Source: Bdellovibrio sp. 28-41-41
Lineage (GTDB): Bacteria; Bdellovibrionota; Bdellovibrionia; Bdellovibrionales; Bdellovibrionaceae
NCBI GenBank assembly: GCA_002256935.1
Contig: NCGL01000021.1
Span: 1-42,725, forward strand
Direction of reading: 5' to 3'
Length of the DNA stretch: 42,725 nt
The first letter of the stretch is position 1, and every line of letters begins with the position of its first letter. A program made the translations under genes and the position numbers. The notes beneath the pieces are model-generated. The model made no database searches, was not told the DNA's origin, and saw only the letters and a program-made list of their open reading frames with translations. Of the stretch, positions 8,087-16,001 are shown piece after piece.

Positions 8087-11000
8087 TTATAGCCTAATTG
8101 GTATTCTTAAAATGCTATCGCCACAAAAATAATCGAACGCATAACCTTTCTCGCCCAAGAAAACCGGTGTGTTGAGTGGACGACAACCCGAAGTTCTTTG
8201 CGTCTCAAGTCTTAGTTTCGCTGGTGTCATTAGTTCAACCACTTTCTCCTGTGTTAACGAAGTTTGATTCGAACCTTGTGTCTTTGCAAAAATCGGGACA
8301 ACTATTTTGACACCACGATTTATTTCGCTGCTCTCCGTCGTAAAAATCGCGGGAATTTTTTGTTTTGGATTTTTAGAATCGAAAACTGTGATCGGCATAT
8401 ACACACTGGTTAAAAAATCATCAGGATAAAACGTGTAACGCTCTAAACTGCGTCCCACAGTCTGCCCCGTCAGGAGATCATGATATTGAATTTCACTATT
8501 CGTTAACACAAATGTTCCCGCACGTTTCTCACCCAAAAATGACGCGCGAACTAACAATGCAGAATCGTAAAGTGGATTCATTGGTTTTAAAACCTGATCG
8601 ACATATTTTCGCGATTGGAAATGAATAAATGTTACGCGTTGTTCGCGGTTTCCATTTTCATTAAACCAATAAGTGCCTGCGAATTCTTCAGCGCTAACAT
8701 CCAAATTTAAAATCTTGTCGACTTTGGTTTCGATCAAATTTCGATATTGATAGTTCTTTGACAAGGCTTCCAATTTTTTTAGATTTTGAACTTTTCCGTT
8801 AACCACTTCAGCCTGAGCAAAGTCATATATATAGGATGGCTTGATTTCAGACCCTTGATTTTTAGCCATCAACACGGGAATTATGCCCCGTATTTTTTGC
8901 TCTAAACTGGGCTCTAGGACATCGATGATTTCATAGTCCTCACCCGTGTCGACTGAACTTAACTGGTTTTTATCATCGACATAGTAAAAACGAATTTTTA
9001 ATTGTTCGTTGCCCGCCGGATTTTCCCATAAATGAATCAAGCTTGGTTTTGTCGATGGATCTTTTCCATAGCCAACCCATGCTGGTCGTTTCTTGTTACC
9101 GATCGTCATCCAATATACCTGGTACGGCATAACGGCTTTATCAGAATCGTAGGTGAACTCTTCAACAAGTTTAAAATCGTGATCGAATATAGAGAAATAA
9201 ACTTTCGGAAGTGCATTGTCGTCGTCTTCTGGTTCATCAAGAAAACCAAGTGCGTAAATCGTATTTGGATTTTGCGCATCACCTTGAAGCATTCGAACCA
9301 AGTATTGCGAACGTAGTTGTTCAACTGGTTTTGGCAACTTCAGAACGTTCGATCCCACCAACTGATACGCACCCGATCTGTCTTGAGTTAATAGCGAGAA
9401 CGATGTTTCTTTCTGACCTTGTGACGATAAAATATAGTCACGTTTGTTCGGAGTGTAGTCGTAAGTTTCATCCACGGGATTCCATTCGACTCGGCCGGTA
9501 GGAAATCCTTTTACTTGGTATTTTGTCATTTCTGGCAACTGAGTTGATGCCGTGAATGGAACTACCAATTCAAAATCTTGAATGAAATACTTGCTGAGTT
9601 TCGCATCGACCATGATCCACACTTCAAGATCTAAATCAGAGGGCACCATGTTTCTCTGCTCGTCAGTTTTATAAAGCTGAGTATCCACAGTAACGGACAT
9701 CTTACGTCCGCCTTCCCATTTTCCTGATTTTGGTAAACCAGAAATAGACACAACAGCAGGACGATGGCTTTTATCATCGTCTTTGAATTTTGCGCGCACT
9801 TGTACTCGCGAAAAATCAATATCTTGCCAGTAGTTCTTAAGCGAGAAGCTGAATTTCATTTTCTTGTCGCTACCGTTCCAGTTGAGAGTCGTTTTTTCTT
9901 TGATGGTCGGCAGAACAACAGGAATTGGTTTAGCATCCATGGCTTTACTAAAATCCATGTTACCCGCTAATGTCATTTTTGATTCCACCGTCGATTTCAA
10001 AGTAACCAGTTTATTTGGCAGATGCGGAACACCTTCAAATAATCCTTGGTTTACTTTTGGCAGACGAGTCGTTGCCATCAAGCGTGGATAGATTTCATTT
10101 CTTGGAATCCCTTGAGCGATCATTTCTGCAGCCACACCAGCAACAAATGGCGAAGCTTGGGATGTTCCTGATAAATATTCAAAGCCCCATGTTTTTCTAA
10201 AACGAACCGGGCGTTGATCCATTGGGAACGTACTTAAGATATTTAAACCGGGAGCTAAGATATCGACGCCGCCACCATAGTTTGAAAAGTGACTGATAGA
10301 TCCGTCGGGACCATGGCTACCTACGCAGATAACACCTTCGTACGCACACGGACGCAATAACGCACGTGTCGAATCGTTTCCGGCCGCTGCCACAACAATA
10401 ATTCCACGATTGATCATTTCAGTGATCAACCCATGAATTAATTCTGAATCACGAGCTGCAGGCCAGCCGAGCGATAGATTTACAACATCGGCTCTGGATT
10501 TAAACGCATATAAAAGTCCTCGGGCGACTAAATCACCCAAAGACTTCTTTGCCCACTTCTGCTTTGATTCTACGGGCGACAAAGTGTCCATATTGATATC
10601 TGTCGAAAGTGGTTTTACAGGCTCGGACGGATTTTTACCGATCACCTGAATCGGAATAATTTCAACATTACTAGAAACACCGCTAACGCCAAGGAATTGA
10701 GGATCCATTTGGGCACCGATAATACCGGCTACGTGCGTACCATGACCTTGGTCATCACCAAAATCAGGACGACCCATAATACCTGATGAGTTATCTGCAT
10801 TACCCAAGATACTCCAACCAGAGCAATCTAATGGATAACCATTATGATCGGGATCTAGATTTGGATTTTCCGCAGTCATGAATTTCTTTTCGCAGTTTTC
10901 ACGGTCCATACCGTCCTCAACTAGACAGGCTTCAAAGGCCTCTAGTTGTTTACATTCTGGCTCGTTTCGATAAAGAACATTTTTTAAATTAGGATGCTTT

Positions 11001-11521
11001 TTATCAACGCCCGTATCTAATACGGCCACGCGCACTTTTCGTTTTAGCTTGCCCACTTTGTTCTGAATTTTCTGGATGTCTTCGCCAGTAACACCAGGTA
11101 CGCGAAATGTTTGCACGGGATCTAAATCTAAATTCTGAGCTTGACCAGTATTTTTCATACCCCACTGCAGTGATTGCCAGTCGGCATTTAGATTTTGAAT
11201 TGGTAATTCATAGTCATCTATATTTAATGGCAATCCATTTTGGTTAATCTTGCGCTCAAGCATCAATAAATCAGCATACGTACTAACTTCCACGATCCAT
11301 GCTTTCGAGAATCTATTTAGGTTAAGTGATTTTAATAATTCTTTTTCTTTATCCGACCACAGATTTTTGCGGCTCACGATAAGCGACGAATCTAAAATCA
11401 AATTCAAATCTTTAGATTTGATCTTGTGATGAGGTTTTACTGACAAAATCGCGCGCTCTATCGAATACGCTGATGGAGTCAATAGTAAGCCTATCCCAAT
11501 GGTGAAAAGTGTCTTAATCAT
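8087..11521 (-). CDS. Large secreted subtilisin-like (S8) serine protease
   Basis: A signal peptide (1-20, cleavage after SAYS) leads into a likely propeptide (about 21-125) and a peptidase S8 domain at about 160-500. The catalytic triad is intact: D169 in VAVLDTGVD, H260 in GHGTHVAG and S454 in SGTSQASPFV, with the oxyanion Asn N382 in AAAGND. An insert with paired cysteines (about 190-233) sits between D and H. About 640 C-terminal residues form a beta-rich region of unknown type. The start codon overlaps the stop of the upstream 1,141-residue gene by 4 bp (ATGA) with GGGAG seven bases upstream, so the two are translationally coupled and probably work together outside the cytoplasm. The substrate is unknown. 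Confidence 0.9.
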   Translation of the reverse strand: MIKTLFTIGIGLLLTPSAYSIERAILSVKPHHKIKSKDLNLILDSSLIVSRKNLWSDKEKELLKSLNLNRFSKAWIVEVSTYADLLMLERKINQNGLPLNIDDYELPIQNLNADWQSLQWGMKNTGQAQNLDLDPVQTFRVPGVTGEDIQKIQNKVGKLKRKVRVAVLDTGVDKKHPNLKNVLYRNEPECKQLEAFEACLVEDGMDRENCEKKFMTAENPNLDPDHNGYPLDCSGWSILGNADNSSGIMGRPDFGDDQGHGTHVAGIIGAQMDPQFLGVSGVSSNVEIIPIQVIGKNPSEPVKPLSTDINMDTLSPVESKQKWAKKSLGDLVARGLLYAFKSRADVVNLSLGWPAARDSELIHGLITEMINRGIIVVAAAGNDSTRALLRPCAYEGVICVGSHGPDGSISHFSNYGGGVDILAPGLNILSTFPMDQRPVRFRKTWGFEYLSGTSQASPFVAGVAAEMIAQGIPRNEIYPRLMATTRLPKVNQGLFEGVPHLPNKLVTLKSTVESKMTLAGNMDFSKAMDAKPIPVVLPTIKEKTTLNWNGSDKKMKFSFSLKNYWQDIDFSRVQVRAKFKDDDKSHRPAVVSISGLPKSGKWEGGRKMSVTVDTQLYKTDEQRNMVPSDLDLEVWIMVDAKLSKYFIQDFELVVPFTASTQLPEMTKYQVKGFPTGRVEWNPVDETYDYTPNKRDYILSSQGQKETSFSLLTQDRSGAYQLVGSNVLKLPKPVEQLRSQYLVRMLQGDAQNPNTIYALGFLDEPEDDDNALPKVYFSIFDHDFKLVEEFTYDSDKAVMPYQVYWMTIGNKKRPAWVGYGKDPSTKPSLIHLWENPAGNEQLKIRFYYVDDKNQLSSVDTGEDYEIIDVLEPSLEQKIRGIIPVLMAKNQGSEIKPSYIYDFAQAEVVNGKVQNLKKLEALSKNYQYRNLIETKVDKILNLDVSAEEFAGTYWFNENGNREQRVTFIHFQSRKYVDQVLKPMNPLYDSALLVRASFLGEKRAGTFVLTNSEIQYHDLLTGQTVGRSLERYTFYPDDFLTSVYMPITVFDSKNPKQKIPAIFTTESSEINRGVKIVVPIFAKTQGSNQTSLTQEKVVELMTPAKLRLETQRTSGCRPLNTPVFLGEKGYAFDYFCGDSILRIPIRL

Positions 11522-14500
11522 CGGAAGCTCCCTTGCGAACGATCTAACTCTACAGACGTGATTCCGGTTCTTTGACTGAACATTTGGATCAAGCCATTTG
11601 AGTACTCGATATTTTTAGTTGGATCACCTAGAGTATTCGAGAAGTATTGAATTTCGCCATCTTCATCACCCGTTCTGAAACCGTTAACGCGAACAAGGTA
11701 GATGTAATTATCCGGAGTTAAATATTTTAACAACTGCTGCAACGGAATGCGTTCATCCAAAACATATAGAACTTCCGTTAGCCATCTAATTTGCTCTTTT
11801 TTATCTTTTGGAAACTTCGTTGAAAGATTAATTAATTTCTGAATCCAAGGCATTAGGCATTCATACGAACTACCATTATACCAAGCGTAAGTATTTTGAG
11901 ATCCACCACTATCGCCCTGCTTGTTCTCAAAGTACTGCTGACATTCATAATAGTACTGAGTGTAGCCCGTTTGATAGTTACCATTGCCAAGCACCGACAT
12001 AACTCCGATAAACATGGCGCGGTCAGCATCGCGTTCTTGTGAGCCGAGAGTTTCAGATAGCTTTTTAAATAATCGAGAGACTATAAAGTTAACGTTTTGC
12101 TTATCGACTTTAAATTCTTTTGGATTGATTAGATCATGAATCTTCGACAAAGCACTTGGCATCAAAGACAATTGCGCTGTGATACGATAGAAATCCACCG
12201 ATTTAACTTGATGGAAATTCTCGCGTTCAAGCAATCGATACGACGACAGGTTAACTCCTTTTATGGCCGTTTCAACTTCGTCTAAGGTTTTAAAGAATTT
12301 TTCTTTTGGTAAATTCCATCCGCCCCATACATGCTGAATAGTTGCTATATTTGGATATGGTTTTTTCTGTGTTACACTTAAATCACCTTCTGAATTTACG
12401 ATACGCCAGTAGGAGTTTCCAAACGGTGTGCTGGAAGGATTCGGATTAAAATCATTGCTAAAATCCCAGCTGACAGCAGATTTACGATTCAAAATGGATT
12501 GCAGGATGTCTAGACCGAAACCTAAAAAGTCGCGACCTTTCAATTCCCCTTTTTTAGCCGAAAACAATACGATCTCTTCATCTTTTGGATCTAGATTAGG
12601 ATATGTTTCAGATCTAGGATAGCGGAGCTTCACTAAATGATCTTCCGACATATTTATAGTTCTGTACCAAAGAAATTTTGTACGTAATTCTTTTGTTTTT
12701 AGTTCGTGATCAATTTCAAATTTACTATACTTGAATTTCTCATACAGCAAATCTTTAGATTGCGAATTGAATAAGCTGTACAAGACAGGTCTTAAATTCT
12801 CTTTCGTTTCGTTATTTTTATTTACGAATTCAATTTGTTTTTGATCGGCATCGATCACTTGTTGCAGGGCCGGATAGTAATTAACAACAAAGGCGTGCGT
12901 TGTTAGATCGGCGTTGTTTGTTTGTGAACGGATTCTTAAAATATTGATAAAGTAATTTACGTCTAACGTCAGTCCGTACAATGAGTTCTTTTGATTTCGA
13001 ATGTAGATTTGAACGCCATCTTTAGTTCGAGTAATGCTAGTTTGACGTAGTACCACGCGAGACGCATCCACGCCAAGACTTACAGAGTTTAAAAAATTTA
13101 ACGGCGCGATACCCATCAATACATCTAAAGATGATGAGATTTGCGCATATGCTGTCGTCGTAATAGAATCTGTGATGGTGAAAACTTCGCCTTCACGCAA
13201 TTCATTTAGAAATTGATCCAGGCTGGCTTTTTCTTCTGTAACTGTTTCAGCTGTGCTAACTACACTTGGCTCTTTCAAAATCTTTGAAATGTTAGCCATG
13301 TATTTTGGAATCATTAAATTTGCCCAGTTCTCTTTATCCCCTTCTTTTACCGACAAGATTGGACGAACGTGAGTGTAGTCACGCAGCAGGGATAAATTAA
13401 CGCCGCCAAATGGTTTTACGTAATTTAAACCATCAATTCCCATGAAGTAACCAATTGAACCCGATACGGACACGTTATCTACCAGTTGCAATGGCGCCGT
13501 ACTTTCAAAATATGTACCTGTTGATACGTGACGAGTTGCCGAAACGTTAAAGCCAGCGACTGGTCCGCCCCAGGCCTCTACTTTTTGATAAAGCGGCTCT
13601 AGTGGATTTTTCTTTACGTGATCTTTAATTTTATTCTGAACATCCAGCATACGTTGTTTGGCCACATCAGTGATATCCTGAATTTGTAATTTCTTGGACA
13701 TCTCTGCAAGAGCGGTCGCTACGACAGTAGTGATCCCGCGGATTTTAAAATAACGAACGTAGTCGCCTTCTTGAAATGGAGCTTCTGGATCTCCGTGAGC
13801 AAAACGAAAAGGATACGGCGCAATCGTTTCTTGCATCACTTTTCCACTTTTAATGATTCCACCAGCGGCGTCGTATTCTAGCGTAGGAAGGCTGGCTTGA
13901 AAGCTTGTCTTCATATCAAAGAATTCAAACATGTTATTAATTCGGTAAAGCAACTTGCGGTAAACTAATTCACCAATGTCCTTTGGAAGGCTCGCATTCT
14001 CTACTACTTCGCGCACATCTTTTTCCGTCCAGCCTTTCATACGCTGCAACAACCATTTCACGTCCTCATATGTAGTGCCGGTGAATGCACCTCCGAACGG
14101 ATGGTTCATGACGATATGACCAGACACAACGCTGGCAGATTTCGGAAGGAAACGATTTACGCTTTCTGGTAAATCAACAAGAACGTAGGGAACTATTAAG
14201 GCACGGAACGCTCGGTTCTTTGAGAATAATTCAAGGATCGAAACCATGGCTGGATTTTTTGGATTGGGAGTTGTTCCCCAATGTAAATCGTAATATTCAC
14301 TGGATGGTGTTTCTAGGACGCAGTCACTAAATGTAAGAGTGTGCTCTATCTTGTTGTTTTCTTTGATCCACGTGGTGTCACTAACATCGAGAACCATACC
14401 TTTTTGCATGTTGTCTAGGAACAATTCCTTTTCGGCCTCACTTTGGAAACGTACTTTCAAGTCCGAGTACTGCTTCAGAGCGGGGATAAAATACCCTAGC

Positions 14501-14943
14501 TTTCTAAGCATCGCGGCTCTCATCATAAATGAAGGTGAATAACGACTAATGGCTAGGCGATAAAAACGATCTTTAATTTTCGCATCTTGTACACGAACTG
14601 TGACAGTTAGAAGTTCGTTGATTACAGCTTCAGTAGCTTGAAAGTTAACTCCTACTGAGCCCACTGGGAATGCCTTCAGTGCCGCATCTCTTACATCGTA
14701 TGTTTTGTTCTGCCAGAATTTGTTGTCACCGGGGTTTAGTTGACTGATATCAATTTGTTTTGACATTAATTCAGCCGCTTCAGAAGGATCGATTTTTCGA
14801 CCCTGATAACTGAGATCGGCCGCTGGTTTTTTTACAGTTTTTATTGGAATATTTACACTGTCAGCGAAGGTGAATAAACTGTAAAAACATGTAAGCAAAA
14901 ATAACTGACTTAAACCCAAGCTACCCCCCGGTAGAAGAGCCAA
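11518..14943 (-). CDS. Very large secreted/envelope protein of unknown function, coupled to the S8 protease
   Basis: I do not recognise this protein of about 1,140 residues. A hydrophobic N-terminal segment (FLLTCFYSLFTFA) looks like a signal peptide with cleavage after TFA. The region around 470-720 alternates hydrophobic and polar residues in strand-like runs (GSIGYFMGIDGLNYV, NSVSLGVDASRVVL) that could be outer-membrane or secreted beta structure. The remainder is mixed alpha/beta with few cysteines. No ATG start is available. TTG at 14943 opens the frame, while TTG at 14919 has GGGGGG four bases upstream and may be the real start. Its last codons overlap the protease start by 4 bp. It may be a partner, carrier or substrate of that protease; this is inference from gene coupling only. 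Confidence 0.7.
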   Translation of the reverse strand: MALLPGGSLGLSQLFLLTCFYSLFTFADSVNIPIKTVKKPAADLSYQGRKIDPSEAAELMSKQIDISQLNPGDNKFWQNKTYDVRDAALKAFPVGSVGVNFQATEAVINELLTVTVRVQDAKIKDRFYRLAISRYSPSFMMRAAMLRKLGYFIPALKQYSDLKVRFQSEAEKELFLDNMQKGMVLDVSDTTWIKENNKIEHTLTFSDCVLETPSSEYYDLHWGTTPNPKNPAMVSILELFSKNRAFRALIVPYVLVDLPESVNRFLPKSASVVSGHIVMNHPFGGAFTGTTYEDVKWLLQRMKGWTEKDVREVVENASLPKDIGELVYRKLLYRINNMFEFFDMKTSFQASLPTLEYDAAGGIIKSGKVMQETIAPYPFRFAHGDPEAPFQEGDYVRYFKIRGITTVVATALAEMSKKLQIQDITDVAKQRMLDVQNKIKDHVKKNPLEPLYQKVEAWGGPVAGFNVSATRHVSTGTYFESTAPLQLVDNVSVSGSIGYFMGIDGLNYVKPFGGVNLSLLRDYTHVRPILSVKEGDKENWANLMIPKYMANISKILKEPSVVSTAETVTEEKASLDQFLNELREGEVFTITDSITTTAYAQISSSLDVLMGIAPLNFLNSVSLGVDASRVVLRQTSITRTKDGVQIYIRNQKNSLYGLTLDVNYFINILRIRSQTNNADLTTHAFVVNYYPALQQVIDADQKQIEFVNKNNETKENLRPVLYSLFNSQSKDLLYEKFKYSKFEIDHELKTKELRTKFLWYRTINMSEDHLVKLRYPRSETYPNLDPKDEEIVLFSAKKGELKGRDFLGFGLDILQSILNRKSAVSWDFSNDFNPNPSSTPFGNSYWRIVNSEGDLSVTQKKPYPNIATIQHVWGGWNLPKEKFFKTLDEVETAIKGVNLSSYRLLERENFHQVKSVDFYRITAQLSLMPSALSKIHDLINPKEFKVDKQNVNFIVSRLFKKLSETLGSQERDADRAMFIGVMSVLGNGNYQTGYTQYYYECQQYFENKQGDSGGSQNTYAWYNGSSYECLMPWIQKLINLSTKFPKDKKEQIRWLTEVLYVLDERIPLQQLLKYLTPDNYIYLVRVNGFRTGDEDGEIQYFSNTLGDPTKNIEYSNGLIQMFSQRTGITSVELDRSQGSFR

Positions 14944-15078
14944 TCTGACTCTTTTTTAACTGACTTGTGAACCCCGGATAGGTGGTAGCAATGCATACGC
15001 CAACTATTTTCAGGTTATTTTGGAATTGTTTAGGTGTTGTGCTTGCGGGTTAGGCAGTTAGCGCAGTGTGCAGTTTTG

Positions 15079-15371
15079 AAAACCCCTTTGATTATTTGAA
15101 AACGGAGCTCTTCCTTTGTTTGTAGAATTTGGTTCTGGGGTGAGTTCGGGGATCTTCCTATTGAATAAGACTTTGTCTTTTAGGGGGACGCCCTCCATGG
15201 GCTCAGGCAGCCGGTTGGCTACGCCAACAATACCGCATCCATGCGGCGGCTGAGCCCCCTAAAAGACAAAGTCTTATTCAATAGGAAGACCGAGCTTGTA
15301 TCGAAATTCTAAAAACAAAGGAAGAGCTCCGCTTTCAAAAATTTTTACCCACGCCGTAGCCGTTTTTTTTT
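15079..15371 (-). repeat. Structured palindromic element, copy 2 (possible ncRNA)
   Basis: The outer arms 15095-15130 and 15304-15339 are complementary over 36 bp with two mismatches. The inner arms 15152-15187 and 15255-15290 are complementary over 36 bp with one. Read on the minus strand, both transition mismatches become G-T wobbles. The loops carry CAAGCTCGG and CCCCGAACT as in copy 1, but in the opposite orientation. The apex (15188-15254) holds two hairpins, CCGCAT-GG-ATGCGG and GTTGGC-GTA-GCCAAC, inside a CTCAG/CTGAG stem. A leader with GGCGTGGGTA precedes the arm, and AAAAC can pair with GTTTT (15362-15366 with 15079-15083). No coding sequence is supported here. Confidence 0.8.
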
Positions 15372-15433
15372 CGCGATGCTTTGTGGTGGTCGCGGTGGCG
15401 GAGGAATTCCGATCTGAGCTGACGCGGAGAGAT

Positions 15434-15447
15434 CGACGTATACGTCG
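15434..15447. other. Perfect 14-bp palindrome between copies 2 and 3
   Basis: CGACGTATACGTCG is a perfect palindrome in the 266-bp segment that separates the two oppositely oriented structured elements. It could be an operator or a chance palindrome. The rest of that segment (15372-15637) holds no gene I can support and becomes strongly AT-rich towards copy 3. Confidence 0.35.
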
Positions 15448-15637
15448 CATTCGAAGGGCATAAGGTTTCGATGAAATGATATTGCTAATTAGTGGTGAGT
15501 TAAAATCTGCAGAAAAATACTTGTCATCCGACTGCGATGATAAACAGTTCCCGTTATAAAAAAACATAATAACATCGTAATACAAAAAATAGAAAATACC
15601 GAACTCAAAACGAAGCGAGAACTACAAATACCAAAAT

Positions 15638-15921
15638 AAAAAAATGGATGCGGCGTGGGCAAAATTGTTTTCGAAGCCGGCGCTCTTTCCTCTGAAGTTC
15701 CGATTCAAGCTCGGTCTGCCTATTAGCAGAGACTTTGTCTTTTGGGAGGCTCAGCCGCCGCATGGATGCGGTATTGTTCGCGCAGCGAACCGGCTGCCCT
15801 GAGCCCATGGAGGGCGTCCTCCCAAAAGACAAAGTCTCTGCTAATAGGCGGACCCCAGGTTCAATCCCGACACAAACTTCGGAGGAAAGAGCGCCGGCTT
15901 CGAAAATTCCTCGGATTTTTT
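15638..15921 (+). repeat. Structured palindromic element, copy 3 (possible ncRNA)
   Basis: The outer arms 15668-15699 and 15875-15906 are complementary over 32 bp with one T-G wobble. The inner arms 15713-15749 and 15818-15854 are complementary over 37 bp with one T-G wobble. The left loop has ATTCAAGCTCGG as in copy 1; the right loop starts with CCCC but then diverges. The apex (15750-15817) is nearly identical to that of copy 2 apart from a paired change in one hairpin (GTTCGC/GCGAAC against GTTGGC/GCCAAC), one loop base and one indel. The leader has GGCGTGGGCA, and AAAAAAT (15639-15645) can pair with ATTTTTT (15915-15921). Open frames across it are by-products of the palindrome. Confidence 0.8.
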
Positions 15922-15945
15922 AAAACTTCAAACGAGCGAGCGCAA

Positions 15946-15978
15946 AGAAAAAGAGAAGACATTGTCTTCTCTTTTTCT
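15946..15978 (-). terminator. Terminator of the outer-membrane barrel gene
   Basis: A perfect 15-bp stem with a 3-nt ATT loop (on the plus strand) joins an A-rich left arm (15946-15960) to a T-rich right arm (15964-15978). On the minus strand the second arm ends in TCTCTTTTTCT, starting 24 bp after the gene's stop codon. The symmetry would allow termination in both directions. Confidence 0.7.
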
Positions 15979-16001
15979 GTTTTCCTGTATCCGAGTTCAA
16001 C

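Noticed and set aside
15858..15871. GGTTCAATCCCG resembling a tRNA T-arm
   Set aside because: No acceptor stem, D-arm or anticodon arm can be placed around it. It lies in the internal loop of element copy 3 and is not conserved in the other two copies.
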